A DNA stretch of 64,000 nucleotides from JBBQFI01 sp038321775 (GTDB taxonomy: Bacteria > Verrucomicrobiota > Verrucomicrobiia > Chthoniobacterales > UBA10450), in assembly GCA_038321775.1 (NCBI GenBank), contig JBBQFI010000001.1, forward strand, positions 372,001-436,000. Reading direction: 5' to 3'. Positions 8,064 through 17,904 of this stretch are shown here, piece after piece (the stretch's first letter is position 1; each line of letters starts with the position of its first letter). Below the pieces are notes generated by a model, which was not told the origin of the DNA, made no database searches, and saw nothing but the letters and a program-made list of their open reading frames with translations. The position numbers and the translations under genes are program-made.

Positions 8064-9943
8064 CCGGCGCGGAAGCTTCCCTCAAGATCGTTTTTGTCGG
8101 CCATGTCGATCACGGCAAGTCCACCTTGATTGGCCGTATTCTCCACGACACCGATTCGCTGCCGGAAGGTAAAATCGAAAGCATCGAGAAAGCGTGCGCG
8201 GCGGAAGGAATGGAATTTGAGTATGCATTCGTTCTTGATGCGTTGCTCGAAGAACAAGAGCAGAACATCACCATCGATACGACGCAGATCCCGTTTCGGA
8301 CCAAGCGGCGCCAATACGTCATCATCGACGCGCCGGGACATAAGGAATTTCTCAAGAACATGATCACAGGCGCGTCGAGCGCGGACGCCGCGATTCTGGT
8401 CATCGCAGCGAATGAAGGCGTGCAGGAACAAAGCCGCCGACACGCCTATCTGCTCGGTTTGTTAGGCATTCGGCAGATCATCGTTGTGGTGAACAAAATG
8501 GATCTGGCCGCGTATGACGAGAAACGTTTTCACGAAATCGAAAGTGAGTATCGCAGTTTCCTTTCCGAACTTGGCGTTGAAGCACGCATGTTTATTCCGG
8601 CCTCAGCCAGACAAGGTGAGAATGTGGCGCGCAAAAGCGGAAAACTGTTGCCCTGGTATGACGGTCCCACGGTTTTGGAGGCGCTCGATCAATTGGAAGC
8701 GCCGAAAGCGCCCGTGGAATTGCCGCTGCGTTTCTGCGTGCAGGATGTTTATCGCTTCGATGAACGCCGGATCATCGCCGGCCGCATTGAAACCGGCACG
8801 CTGAAGGTGGGGGACAACGTCGTCTTTTCTCCGGCGAATAAATCGAGTGTGGTCGCGACGATCGAACGATGGAACGCGACGACAGCGGTGAAAGAAGCGA
8901 TCGCTGGGGATTCTATCGGGATCACTTTGCGCGAACAAATTTTTGTCGAACGCGGATACGTCGCGTCGCACGATACTGACACGCCGATCGAGGCGAATCG
9001 TTTTTACGCCGATGTTTTCTGGATGGCAAAAGAGCCGCTGCGACTCGATGCGCCCTACACGATTCGACTTGCGACGCAGGAATTAAAAGGTCGCGTTGTG
9101 GCGATCGAACAGATCATGGATTCGTCCACGCTTTCGACGACAAAAGACGGACGCAAGGAAGTTGCGCGCAACGAAGTCGGCCGCATCACGATTCAGACAC
9201 GCGCCGCTGTCGTTCTCGATAATCACGACCGCATTGCGAATCTCGGACGTTTCGTCATCGTCGACGACGGAAGAATTAGCGGTGGCGGAATTGTTTTCGG
9301 CGGCGCGTATACCGATCGCGCATCGGTCAAAAGCAAAAATATTTTTTGGACGGAAGGCAGAATCACCGCACAGCAACGAGCGCTGAACAACGGACATCGC
9401 GGCGCGGTCGTTTGGTTGACCGGTTTGTCGGGCGCTGGAAAATCAACGATCGCTCAGGCGTTGGAAGGCGAACTCTTCAAACGCGCCATCCACACCTACG
9501 TGCTCGACGGCGACAACATTCGGCAAGGATTGAATTCCAATCTCGGTTTTTCGCCGGAAGATCGGGTCGAGAATATCCGACGCGTGAGCGAAGTGGCGAA
9601 ACTGATGGCGGATTCGGGCGCGGTTGTTATTACCGCTTTCATTTCGCCTTATCGTCGTGAACGTCGTCGTGCGCGCGAAATTGCGCTCGAAGGCAATGCC
9701 GAATTCGTCGAAATTTTTGTCGATGCGCCGCTGGAAATCTGCGAGGAGCGCGATCCAAAAAAACTCTACGCAAAAGCGCGCGCCGGAAAAATTCGCGATT
9801 TCACTGGAATCGATGCGCCGTATGAAGCGCCAGAGGATGCGGAGATCGTCGTGCGAACCGACAAGCAAAATTTGGAACAATCGGTCGCGGCGATTCTCGA
9901 TCAACTGCTGCCACGATTACGGGCCGAGGAAGTAACTCTCTAG
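8060..9943 (+). CDS. cysNC: bifunctional sulfate adenylyltransferase large subunit / APS kinase
   Basis: Fusion protein of about 627 aa. Residues 1 to about 430 are the CysN GTPase that drives APS synthesis: G1 GHVDHGKST, DTTQIPF, G3 DAPGHKEFLKNM, G4 VVNKMDL, then beta-barrel domains. From about residue 445 the APS kinase (CysC) begins: VVWLTGLSGAGKSTIAQALE (Walker A), VLDGDNIRQGLNSNLGF, ENIRRVSEVA, ITAFISPYR and GKIRDFTGIDAPYE. The two activities convert sulfate to PAPS, as in NodQ-type proteins. The GTG start at 8060 overlaps the cysD stop; the longer open frame from 7622 only shadows cysD. No reductase (cysH) is next to it. Confidence 0.95.
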   Translation: MTGAEASLKIVFVGHVDHGKSTLIGRILHDTDSLPEGKIESIEKACAAEGMEFEYAFVLDALLEEQEQNITIDTTQIPFRTKRRQYVIIDAPGHKEFLKNMITGASSADAAILVIAANEGVQEQSRRHAYLLGLLGIRQIIVVVNKMDLAAYDEKRFHEIESEYRSFLSELGVEARMFIPASARQGENVARKSGKLLPWYDGPTVLEALDQLEAPKAPVELPLRFCVQDVYRFDERRIIAGRIETGTLKVGDNVVFSPANKSSVVATIERWNATTAVKEAIAGDSIGITLREQIFVERGYVASHDTDTPIEANRFYADVFWMAKEPLRLDAPYTIRLATQELKGRVVAIEQIMDSSTLSTTKDGRKEVARNEVGRITIQTRAAVVLDNHDRIANLGRFVIVDDGRISGGGIVFGGAYTDRASVKSKNIFWTEGRITAQQRALNNGHRGAVVWLTGLSGAGKSTIAQALEGELFKRAIHTYVLDGDNIRQGLNSNLGFSPEDRVENIRRVSEVAKLMADSGAVVITAFISPYRRERRRAREIALEGNAEFVEIFVDAPLEICEERDPKKLYAKARAGKIRDFTGIDAPYEAPEDAEIVVRTDKQNLEQSVAAILDQLLPRLRAEEVTL

Positions 9944-9949
9944 AATGAA

Positions 9950-10378
9950 ATGATTCGTCCCGCGGAAGAGCGCGACGCATCCACGCTCGCCGAGTTGATG
10001 ACGCAATTGGGTTATCCAACGAGCGAAGCAGAAATGTTATCCCGATTGCGCGTTCTGCTGCCTAATCGTGATTTTGCGACTTTCGTGGCTGAGGAGGAAA
10101 ATGGAGTTTGCGGAATGATCGGGTTGCAAAGCTCCATCAGTTACGAGCAGGACGATCGAACCGGCAGGATCATGGCGCTGGTCGTTGACGAACGTGCGAG
10201 ACGACGAGGAATTGGACGCGAACTTTTAGTTGCGGCAGAGGAATATTTTTCACTCGAAAAAGTCGAGCGCGTGGTTTTGACGAGCCGTTTCGAGCGCGAA
10301 AAAGCGCACCAATTCTACGAATCGCTCGGTTACAAACGCACGGGCTTGCGTTTCATGAAGGAACTCCCGACTCGTTAG
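9950..10378 (+). CDS. GNAT family N-acetyltransferase
   Basis: A 142-aa protein with the acetyl-CoA binding motif A as IMALVVDERARRRGIGRELL (the R/Q-x-x-G-x-G/A loop) around residues 64-83 and the family ending EKAHQFYESLGYKRTGLRFMK. The substrate cannot be told; similar single-domain proteins modify small amines or protein N-termini. It starts six bases after cysNC and may be its last co-transcribed gene. The end overlaps the convergent histidine-kinase stop by four bases, and the dispersed 8-mer TCGTTAGG forms its last codons. Confidence 0.85.
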   Translation: MIRPAEERDASTLAELMTQLGYPTSEAEMLSRLRVLLPNRDFATFVAEEENGVCGMIGLQSSISYEQDDRTGRIMALVVDERARRRGIGRELLVAAEEYFSLEKVERVVLTSRFEREKAHQFYESLGYKRTGLRFMKELPTR

Positions 10379-13300
10379 GCAGAAGCCGCGTGTTCCATTT
10401 CGTAATCCGAAATCGAATCGACGCCGCTGGCGTTGATTACGTCATGGACGATGCGACCCAGCTCTGATGCTTCGTACGGTTTGGCGATCACGCCGCGGAA
10501 ACCAAAATCCTGATAGCGGCTCATCGTTGCATCCGTGGCATAACCGCTGGAAACGATCGCGTTCACAGTGGGATCGATCTCCATCAGTTTCTTCAACGCT
10601 TCCTTGCCGCCCATGCCTCCAGGAAGCGTCAGATCGAGAATGACGGCGTCGAAACGTTCACCGGCTTCAAATCGCTCACGATAAATATTCACGCCATCCT
10701 GCGCGTTTTCCGCCTGCATCACTTCGTATCCGAGACGGGTGAGCGTGAATTCAACAAGTGCACGAATCGCTTCTTCATCATCGACGATGAGAATGCGACC
10801 TCCGCCGATTCCGCCGTTGGCGATCGGCGCCGGCATCAGGCTCGCGGGCTCGGCGGGAATTTGCTGATCTTTTAACGCCGGCAGATAAATCGTGAAGGTT
10901 GAGCCGACGTGCAGCTCCGACGCCACGGTAATGAGCCCATTGTGATTCTTGATAATCGAATAAGTCGTCGCCAGGCCAAGACCATTCCCATGAGATTTCG
11001 TCGTAAAATACGGATCGAAAATTCGCTTTAAATAATTCTCCGAGATTCCTGAACCCTCATCTTTGATGCTGATGCGAATGTAATCACCCGATAGTAAATC
11101 AGGAACACTGGGATCGGTGTTGCTGTCATAGGTGAAATTGTCACAAGCCACGCGCAGAGTTCCACCGCTCGGCATCGCCTGATCTGCGTTGACGACAAGG
11201 TTGGCGATAACCTGGCTGATCTGGCCGGGATCAATTTCCGCCGGCCACAAGTCCGCACCAAAAAGAAATTCGCTGCGGCTGTGACTTCCGCGAAGCGAGA
11301 AGCTAACGGTGTCTTGAATCAGTTTGCCGATGGATGCGGTTTTTTTAATCGGCGCTCCGCCACGCGCGAAGGTGAGAAGTTGTTGCGCCAAATCGCGCGC
11401 CCGAAGCGAAGCGTTCTTGGCGTCATTGAGACGCGCGACCATCTCGTCGCTCGGCGGAAGCAGAAGCGCGGCGAGTGAGATGTTTCCAATAATGGCCGTG
11501 AGGAGATTGTTGAAATCGTGCGCGATGCCGCCAGCGAGCAATCCCAGTTGCTCCAGCGTTTCCGCTTTCCGCCGTTCGTCTTCTGTTCGCTGGCGCTCCG
11601 TCACATCCCGGAAAACAAGCACAACTCCGGCAATTTCGTTTTTGCTATCGCGAATCGGCGATGCCACCTGTTCGATCACACGTTCGGAACCATCTTTTGA
11701 GCGCAGCGTCGCGTTCTCCGGCAGACTAAGAAGAAGGGAATGTGCTTCATTTCGAAATCCGCTTTTTTGCACGCGCGCCTGCGCAGCCAAATCGATCGCA
11801 ATATCAAAGACGGCCTTGAGCGGCTGGCCAATTGCCTCTGGTGAGGAACAACCTGTCAACGCTTCGCCGGCATGATTGATCATGACGATTTTTCCCTGCA
11901 CATCGGTGGTGATAACGCCATCACCGATGGAACGCAGGGTCACGGCGAGACTCTCTTTTTCCGCCGCGAGTTCCTGTTCGAAACGTTTTTGATCGGTCAC
12001 ATCACGCACCATCGCGACGTAAAGTTTTTGCTGATCCACCACCATTTCGCTCAGCGAAATTTCTACCGGAAATGTGACTTGTTTGCGGGTCCGTCCCACC
12101 GCAAGAGTGATGCTGCCTGTGCGTTTCGAAATCCCATCCCACGCGCACGCGATCGGTTCGCCGCCCGGTTCAGCGCTATAACACTTCGGAATCAGATTGG
12201 TAAACTTGTGCCCGACCATTTCGTTATTGGCGCAGGCAAACATTTTTTCCGCAGCCGGATTCATCGATTGAATTTTGCCCTCTTCATCGACGGCAATCAT
12301 GCCATCGAGAATGTGATCGATGATTGAGCGAATGCGGGTCTCGGCCCCTTCGAGCTTTGCCAGCTGTTTGCGCGCGAGCGCGACGGTGTACCAACTCGAG
12401 ATGACCAATACGCTCGCGGCAAAGAAACAGAGGATGCCAAGCGCGACGGTCTTGATGATACGCTCGCGCTTGGCGGTAACGGTGAGTTCTTCGTAACCGT
12501 GCAGTTCGTTTCGCTCGAGGTTAGTGATGCTGTTACGAATCGCGCGCATGAGTGCTTCGCTTCGTTCGTTGTCGGCGCGGGATGGATTTTTGCCGGCGCG
12601 TTTCGCGTTCATGTCCGGCATGGTTGAGTCATTGATCCAGGCGTCCACCCGTTGGCGCAGATCTGCGAGCAAGGTGACTTCGTCGGACGAATTCACGACC
12701 AAAGTCGTGAGATAACCATGGATGGTATAAAAATCTGCCGTCGCGCGCTTGTAACCTTCGGCAAAGGTTTCTTCGCCGGTGAGGAGGAAACCGCGCTTTT
12801 CTTTCTCCATCTCGATGACCGAGCGCTCGAGTTTCGGAAGATAATTTAGCATTTGGGTCGATTGGATCGGCCATTCGTGCGCGAGGGTTTTTCGATTGAG
12901 GAGGATCTGCTCTTCATCCTGAATGGACTGCAAATTCCGGCGCGCGACTTCCAGGATAGATGTGCCTAACGAAACGGAATCAGGTTTTGTTGCATCGCGT
13001 GTCGCGGCTTCTTTCTTCTGAATTTCGGGCAGCGCGATCTTATCGAGCCACTCTTGCATTGCTTCCTGCACCTTCATCATGCGCTTGCGTTGCGGAGAAC
13101 TCTCCAAAATTAAACCAGCCAGATCGTCGATACGTTGGCGAATCTGTTCGTGACGGCGATTGAACGTTTCGAGGTAAAGATTCTCCCCTGTCAGAAGGAA
13201 TCCACGGTGCGCGCCTTCGAGTGCGTCCATATCGTTCTCGATCAAACTGGCCAGGCGAATGACTTCAAGGGTGTGGTTGCGCAGGTTGGCCTGTTGATAA

Positions 13301-13566
13301 TTTCGAATGGCGACGAGCAGAAAAATTCCAGCCAGAAAAACGATCACGCCGACGCCGATAGCCGTGCCGGAAAGGAGTTTAAAACGAAAATGGCTCGGAC
13401 TAAAAAGCCAACCCGGATTTTTTCCAAGAAGCGGTGTTGTGCTGTCGACAGTACCACCTGCTGGGCCCGCCTTTCCCTGCGCCTGATCCATTATAATTTC
13501 CAGAAGCAGGTCCTTTGCCAACGCCTTGGCTATTACCCCGTCGGAGCCCCTTGGAATCTTTCTCAT
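10375..13566 (-). CDS. hybrid sensor histidine kinase/response regulator
   Basis: Large membrane-bound kinase of 1063 aa. After a basic N-terminus there is a transmembrane helix (LLSGTAIGVGVIVFLAGIFL). Two CHASE3-like extracytoplasmic helical repeats follow, each with a GFLLTGE box (AHRGFLLTGENLY and KRGFLLTGEETF). A second transmembrane helix (TVALGILCFFAASVLVIS) precedes two PAS domains (DGMIAVDEEGKI; DGVITTDVQGKI). The HisKA phosphoacceptor is in GGIAHDFNNLLTAIIGN, and the ATPase boxes are NADQAMP, DEGSGI and GLGLATTYSI. A C-terminal receiver (ILIVDDEEAIRALVE, phospho-Asp in LDLTLPGG) starts near residue 924. An ATG at 13491 (MDQAQGK) is a plausible alternative start. No cognate regulator lies beside it. 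Confidence 0.93.
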   Translation of the reverse strand: MRKIPRGSDGVIAKALAKDLLLEIIMDQAQGKAGPAGGTVDSTTPLLGKNPGWLFSPSHFRFKLLSGTAIGVGVIVFLAGIFLLVAIRNYQQANLRNHTLEVIRLASLIENDMDALEGAHRGFLLTGENLYLETFNRRHEQIRQRIDDLAGLILESSPQRKRMMKVQEAMQEWLDKIALPEIQKKEAATRDATKPDSVSLGTSILEVARRNLQSIQDEEQILLNRKTLAHEWPIQSTQMLNYLPKLERSVIEMEKEKRGFLLTGEETFAEGYKRATADFYTIHGYLTTLVVNSSDEVTLLADLRQRVDAWINDSTMPDMNAKRAGKNPSRADNERSEALMRAIRNSITNLERNELHGYEELTVTAKRERIIKTVALGILCFFAASVLVISSWYTVALARKQLAKLEGAETRIRSIIDHILDGMIAVDEEGKIQSMNPAAEKMFACANNEMVGHKFTNLIPKCYSAEPGGEPIACAWDGISKRTGSITLAVGRTRKQVTFPVEISLSEMVVDQQKLYVAMVRDVTDQKRFEQELAAEKESLAVTLRSIGDGVITTDVQGKIVMINHAGEALTGCSSPEAIGQPLKAVFDIAIDLAAQARVQKSGFRNEAHSLLLSLPENATLRSKDGSERVIEQVASPIRDSKNEIAGVVLVFRDVTERQRTEDERRKAETLEQLGLLAGGIAHDFNNLLTAIIGNISLAALLLPPSDEMVARLNDAKNASLRARDLAQQLLTFARGGAPIKKTASIGKLIQDTVSFSLRGSHSRSEFLFGADLWPAEIDPGQISQVIANLVVNADQAMPSGGTLRVACDNFTYDSNTDPSVPDLLSGDYIRISIKDEGSGISENYLKRIFDPYFTTKSHGNGLGLATTYSIIKNHNGLITVASELHVGSTFTIYLPALKDQQIPAEPASLMPAPIANGGIGGGRILIVDDEEAIRALVEFTLTRLGYEVMQAENAQDGVNIYRERFEAGERFDAVILDLTLPGGMGGKEALKKLMEIDPTVNAIVSSGYATDATMSRYQDFGFRGVIAKPYEASELGRIVHDVINASGVDSISDYEMEHAASA

Positions 13567-13569
13567 GCA

Positions 13570-14316
13570 TCAGTAAAAAACCCTAACGAGAATCAAGCCT
13601 CCCGCGGGTGCAACTGTTCGCGCAGCCGCCGCAGAATGTGGAAAGGACAGTCGATCAGTGATTTGTTCGTCAAATGCCTTCCCTAATGCGCAATCGACGA
13701 TGGCACCCGTCATCAGTCGCACCATTTTGTAGAGGAAACCGTCGCCGCGAAACTGGATCGTAATCAATGATCCGGATTTCTTCGCGCGGACTTCTTGAAT
13801 GCTTCGAACCGTATCGGTTTCTGGTTTGCCACGATTAGCCGCAAATCCGGCAAAATCGTGTTTGCCTACGAATAGTTTGCTTGTGCGAACAATTTTTTCG
13901 AAATCGAGCGGCGCTGCAATGTGCCAGCAACGCGACACTTCGAATGGGCGCAGAACCGGCGCCGCCCATATTCGGTAACGGTAGATTTTTTCTTTCGCGG
14001 AAAATCGCGCGTGAAAATCTGGAGAGACATATCGCGCGCGCATGATCCGGATCGTGGCGGGCAAAAGTGCATTTAAAGCGCGCTGCCAATCTTGGGCAGA
14101 TCGTTTTTGGTCGAGAAAATCGACATGTGCGCATTGCCCCAGCGCATGCACGCCCGCATCCGTGCGGCCGGCGCCATGCACACGCAAATGTTTTCCAGCC
14201 ATGCGCGCGATCGCTTTTTCCAATTGATCCTGAACGGTGTTGGCGTGCTTTTGGCTTTGCCAGCCCGCAAACGGAGTTCCGTCGTACGCGACTGTGAGTT
14301 TCAAACGCGCCGACAT
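13570..14316 (-). CDS. truA: tRNA pseudouridine(38-40) synthase
   Basis: TruA isomerises uridines 38-40 in the tRNA anticodon arm. The catalytic Asp lies in HGAGRTDAGVHALGQ around residue 53. Other family blocks are LTVAYDGTPFAGWQ at the N-terminus, PDFHARFSAKEKIYRYRI, KHDFAGFAANRGK and GDGFLYKMVRLMTGAIVD. The length of 248 aa is typical. It follows ruvX with start and stop directly abutting, so manC-ruvX-truA reads as one operon on the minus strand. The histidine kinase downstream starts right after its stop and may be co-transcribed. Confidence 0.95.
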   Translation of the reverse strand: MSARLKLTVAYDGTPFAGWQSQKHANTVQDQLEKAIARMAGKHLRVHGAGRTDAGVHALGQCAHVDFLDQKRSAQDWQRALNALLPATIRIMRARYVSPDFHARFSAKEKIYRYRIWAAPVLRPFEVSRCWHIAAPLDFEKIVRTSKLFVGKHDFAGFAANRGKPETDTVRSIQEVRAKKSGSLITIQFRGDGFLYKMVRLMTGAIVDCALGKAFDEQITDRLSFPHSAAAARTVAPAGGLILVRVFY

Positions 14317-14760
14317 TTATTCGACGCGGGACGACGCGTCTTTGCGCCATTGCAGTTGGTCCAGATAACCTTGCAGAATCAATTGCGCTGCCACCTGATC
14401 CACCTGACCACGTGTTGTGCGCGTGCTGCGGCCTGCTTCACGCAGAGTGCGATGTGCCGCGACAGTCGTTAGGCGTTCATCCCAGGTAACGATCGGACAC
14501 GTCAATTCTTTGCGAAGTTTATCGGCAAAGGCGAGCGCTTCGCTGGCCTTTGGTCCCGTGCTTCCATCCATGTTTCGCGGCAGGCCGACGACGATGCATT
14601 CAACTTCTTTTTCGCGCACGAGCGCGACAATGCGCGCGATGAGCTTCTTTTCACTCGCAGCCGGAAATGTTTCTAGCGGATGCGCCAATAATTTTAACTC
14701 GTCAGAAACAGCGAAACCCACGCGCGCGTTTCCCAAATCGATTCCGAGCAATCGCTTCAT
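14317..14760 (-). CDS. ruvX: putative pre-16S rRNA nuclease / Holliday junction resolvase-like protein
   Basis: YqgF/RuvX family, RNase H fold, 147 aa from the ATG at 14760 (MKRLLGIDLGNARVG). A TTG at 14772 would add four residues and is less likely. Conserved acidic residues lie in GIDLGNARVGFAVSD, VVGLPRNMDGSTGPKA and VTWDERLTTVAA. Family members mature the 5' end of 16S rRNA (established for E. coli YqgF). It is the middle gene of manC-ruvX-truA with almost no spacing, and one copy of the dispersed 8-mer sits in its coding sequence. Confidence 0.92.
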   Translation of the reverse strand: MKRLLGIDLGNARVGFAVSDELKLLAHPLETFPAASEKKLIARIVALVREKEVECIVVGLPRNMDGSTGPKASEALAFADKLRKELTCPIVTWDERLTTVAAHRTLREAGRSTRTTRGQVDQVAAQLILQGYLDQLQWRKDASSRVE

Positions 14761-14775
14761 CGCGCGAGCCAAACT

Positions 14776-15849
14776 TCACTGCAATTCCGGCGGAATCTTG
14801 CCAACCAGATCCTTAATTTTCTCGGCATGGTGCCGATGACAAATCAGCAACGCATCTTTCGTCCGCACGACGATGAGGTTGTGCACGCCGAGCAGCGCGA
14901 TGTTCGCGCCATCTTGATCCGAAATAATATTACCGGTCGAGTCGATCACCGTGATTGGACAATTGGCGGCATTATTTTTTTCGTCACGCTTGAAATAATT
15001 CGCCACCGCAGGCCAGCTGCCAACATCATCCCAATCGAAATCTGCTTCCACTACCAGCACGCGATCCGCGCGCTCCATGATCGCGTAATCGAAAGAAATC
15101 TTGGGCAATTTGCTAAAGCGTTCGCTCAAGGTTTTCTCGAAATTTCCCGGCGCGCGAATTTGCGAAATGAAATGCGCGAGTTCCGGAGTCTGCCGATTGA
15201 ATTCGCTCAGAACCGTGGGCACCGACCAGACAAACATTCCGGCATTCCAGCGAAAGTTTCCTTTGCGAAGAAATGATTCCGCCAGTTCGGCGTTTGGTTT
15301 TTCCCGAAAACGCAGCACGCGATGGACCTCGATTTTCGAATCCGTGTTTTTTAGACGAACCGCATCGCCTTGTTCGATGTAACCGAAACCAGGGCACGCC
15401 CATGTTGGTTTGATTCCGATCGTCACAAGTGCGCCGGTTTCTTCGGCGGCGCGCACCGCGACCATTAACGTTTTGTGAAATGCTGCGCGATCCTTGATGA
15501 CGTGATCGGCCGGCAGAACAATCATGGTCGCGGAATGATCGCGTCGCGCCACCCAACCCGCGCCGAGTGCGATCGCGGCGGCGGTATCGCGCTTGGCCGG
15601 TTCCGCCAGAATATTTTCTTTCGGAAACTTCGGCAGGAGCTCACGTACGGCAGCTTCCTGATCGACGTTGGTCAAAATCAGAACTTGATCCTGCGGAATT
15701 AATCCGTCGAGACGCGCGACAGTTTCTTCCAAAAGCGTTTGCTCGGAAACCAGTCGCAACAATTGTTTTGGCCGTGTGCGCCGACTCAACGGCCAGAAGC
15801 GTTCGCCGCTGCCACCCGCGAGAATCAACGCGTAAATCGAATTAGACAT
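14776..15849 (-). CDS. manC: mannose-1-phosphate guanylyltransferase
   Basis: Nucleotidyltransferase that makes GDP-mannose for surface polysaccharide. The signature YALILAGGSGERFWPLSRR (NTP-binding loop) is directly followed by RPKQLLRL. Other blocks are PADHVIKD, GFGYIEQGDA, RFREKPN, WNAGMFVW, SFDYAIMERAD and DFDWDDVGSW, which are all typical of ManC. I chose the ATG at 15849 (MSNSIY), giving 357 aa; the frame continues 13 codons upstream without a conserved block. The isomerase domain of bifunctional ManC-ManA proteins is absent. It leads an operon with ruvX and truA. Confidence 0.93.
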   Translation of the reverse strand: MSNSIYALILAGGSGERFWPLSRRTRPKQLLRLVSEQTLLEETVARLDGLIPQDQVLILTNVDQEAAVRELLPKFPKENILAEPAKRDTAAAIALGAGWVARRDHSATMIVLPADHVIKDRAAFHKTLMVAVRAAEETGALVTIGIKPTWACPGFGYIEQGDAVRLKNTDSKIEVHRVLRFREKPNAELAESFLRKGNFRWNAGMFVWSVPTVLSEFNRQTPELAHFISQIRAPGNFEKTLSERFSKLPKISFDYAIMERADRVLVVEADFDWDDVGSWPAVANYFKRDEKNNAANCPITVIDSTGNIISDQDGANIALLGVHNLIVVRTKDALLICHRHHAEKIKDLVGKIPPELQ

Positions 15850-15933
15850 GTTGGCTCGTCGGTGAAATCGCGGCGACCGCGCTCGCAAGATTTCCCATTT
15901 CTTTTTCGGGAACGAGACGTATAAGGGTAGGCG

Positions 15934-16236
15934 ATGTCCTTCCCGATATCCATCGCAAAAACTGCCGAACAGCTTCCACTCGATGGATTGCTGACTTTAA
16001 CGCGCACTGCATTTGGCTTGGGCGTCGGAATGCTCGTCGCTGATAAAATCAACCGCCCGGTGCGAAACGCCGCCGCTATTGCTCTCGTATCGGTTGGTGC
16101 GCTCGCGGCTGTGCCTTTACTCGTTAGGGCCGCCCTCGAGCGTCTCAATCGGCCTGAATCGGAGCGTGGCAGTCGCAGGCGACTTCATTCGATTCGCGGT
16201 GATGCCGGGTACGGTTCCGAAATGGATCTGTATTAG
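15934..16236 (+). CDS. small membrane protein of unknown function, 100 aa
   Basis: Not recognised. Residues 20-65 include two hydrophobic segments (TAFGLGVGMLVADKI and AAAIALVSVGALAAVPLLV), suggesting a two-helix inner-membrane hairpin, followed by a basic C-terminus (RLNRPESERGSRRR). The ATG at 15934 follows the purine-rich stretch gggtaggcg. It sits between the divergent manC and the carboxyltransferase gene, 37 bases upstream of the latter. An overlapping frame at 16013-16240 is also open, so the reading frame is moderately certain. Confidence 0.55.
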   Translation: MSFPISIAKTAEQLPLDGLLTLTRTAFGLGVGMLVADKINRPVRNAAAIALVSVGALAAVPLLVRAALERLNRPESERGSRRRLHSIRGDAGYGSEMDLY

Positions 16237-16273
16237 TTAGGAAGGCGTTTAACGCCCAACTGCGTCGTCCTTT

Positions 16274-17902
16274 ATGTCTCGAACAGCTGCTACCTCGACT
16301 CAATCGCTTCGCGATGTGTGTCGCGCCATTGCCAAGGAAGAAGCGATTCTGCGCGAAGGCGGCGGTAAAGCCGGGCACGAGCGTCAACGCAAAGCCGGTC
16401 GATTGCCGGTGCGGGAACGCGTCGCGCGCTTGTTGGATAAAGACTCTCCGTTTTTCGAACTCGGACTCTGGGCCGCCTACAAAATGTACGAGCTATGGGG
16501 GACCGTTCCCGCCGCTGGAACGGTTGCCGGGATTGGAAATGTCTCCGGCGTCCCATGCATGATCATTGCGAACGACGCCACCGTGAAGGCGGGCGCGTTC
16601 TTTCCGCAAACCTGCAAAAAGTTAATTCGCGCGCAACGCATCGCCTTCGAATGCGCATTGCCGATTCTTTATCTCGTCGATTCTGCCGGCGTCTTTTTGC
16701 CGATGCAGGATGAAATTTTTCCGGACGAAGATGATTTCGGCCGCATCTTTCGCAACAACTCCGTTATTTCCGCCGCAGGAATTCCGCAGTTCGCCGCCAT
16801 CATGGGCAACTGCGTTGCCGGCGGCGCGTATCTTCCAGTGTTGTGCGACAAAATTTTAATGACCGAAGGAAGCGGCCTTTATCTCGCTGGTCCGTCGCTT
16901 GTGAAAGCCGCGATCGGACAAATTGTCGAAGCAGAGGAACTCGGCGGCGCAAAAATGCACGCGGAAATTAGCGGGACCGTCGACTTCTGGGAAAAGGATG
17001 ACGAATCGTGTTTGCGCCAATTGCGTTCGTTAGTCGCGCATTTACCGGAAGCGGAACAGGCCAAGGATTCTTCCGCGTCGAAAGCGAAGGAGCCCGCGAA
17101 AAAGACGGAAGCTCTTTACGATCTGATGAGTGTCGATGGACAGAAAATTTACGATACGCGCGACATGCTTGCCTCGATCGTCGATGCGGATTCGGTCGAC
17201 GAGTACAAAGCGGATTATGGCAAAACGCTGGTCACAGCGTACGCGCGCATCGGCGGTCGGTCCGTGGGAATTGTGGCCAGCCAACGTCTGCAAGTGCGCA
17301 CGAAAAAAGAAGGAATCCAGATGGGCGGCGTCATCTATCACGATAGTGCGGACAAAGCCGCGCGCTTTATCATGGATTGCAACCAAACCGGTTTGCCCAT
17401 TATTTTTTTCCAGGACGTCACCGGTTTCATGGTTGGGCGCGATGCGGAACAAAGTGGAATTATTCGCAGCGGGGCGAAGCTCGTGAACGCGGTCAGCAAT
17501 TCGATCGTGCCGAAAATCACGGTTGTTGTCGGTGGTTCTTTCGGCGCCGGCAATTACGCGCTCTGCGGTAAAGCGTACGATCCACGCTTCATCCTTGCAT
17601 GGCCGAATGCGCGTTACGCCGTGATGGGCGCAGCACAGGCATCCGACACTGTCTTCAGCATTCTTGCGCGCGCACGCGATCGTGGAGACAAGAAATCATC
17701 GCCGGAGGAACTTGAGCAGTTGCGCGCGAAGGTAAAAAAATCCTACGAAGAACAAACCGACATCCGATACGGCGCAGCCCGCGGTTGGGTCGATGCCGTG
17801 ATTCAGCCACACGAGACGCGCGACGTTCTCGTTAGGCTGTTGCAATACGTTTCGCGTCCCGCGGCCAAGGGGCGTTTTCACACCGGCGTGATTCAGACCT
17901 GA
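16274..17902 (+). CDS. acyl-CoA carboxylase carboxyltransferase subunit (methylcrotonyl/propionyl-CoA type)
   Basis: A 542-aa crotonase-fold carboxyltransferase that transfers CO2 from carboxybiotin to an acyl-CoA. Family blocks are HERQRKAGRLPVRERVARLLD, the first oxyanion region LPILYLVDSAGVFLPMQ, MGNCVAGGAYLPVL, IFFQDVTGFMVGRDAE and GGSFGAGNYALCGKAYDPRF. The FLPMQDEIFPDEDDFGRIF stretch resembles methylcrotonyl-CoA carboxylase beta more than PccB. HMG-CoA lyase and an enoyl-CoA hydratase follow within 2 kb, suggesting leucine breakdown. The biotin-carrying alpha subunit is not in the window. A perfect inverted repeat follows the stop immediately. Confidence 0.9.
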   Translation: MSRTAATSTQSLRDVCRAIAKEEAILREGGGKAGHERQRKAGRLPVRERVARLLDKDSPFFELGLWAAYKMYELWGTVPAAGTVAGIGNVSGVPCMIIANDATVKAGAFFPQTCKKLIRAQRIAFECALPILYLVDSAGVFLPMQDEIFPDEDDFGRIFRNNSVISAAGIPQFAAIMGNCVAGGAYLPVLCDKILMTEGSGLYLAGPSLVKAAIGQIVEAEELGGAKMHAEISGTVDFWEKDDESCLRQLRSLVAHLPEAEQAKDSSASKAKEPAKKTEALYDLMSVDGQKIYDTRDMLASIVDADSVDEYKADYGKTLVTAYARIGGRSVGIVASQRLQVRTKKEGIQMGGVIYHDSADKAARFIMDCNQTGLPIIFFQDVTGFMVGRDAEQSGIIRSGAKLVNAVSNSIVPKITVVVGGSFGAGNYALCGKAYDPRFILAWPNARYAVMGAAQASDTVFSILARARDRGDKKSSPEELEQLRAKVKKSYEEQTDIRYGAARGWVDAVIQPHETRDVLVRLLQYVSRPAAKGRFHTGVIQT

Positions 17903-17904
17903 CA

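Noticed and set aside
14827..15276. 149-aa plus-strand frame antisense to manC
   Set aside because: Many long antisense frames occur opposite GC-rich genes here; this one has no recognisable feature and manC is certain.
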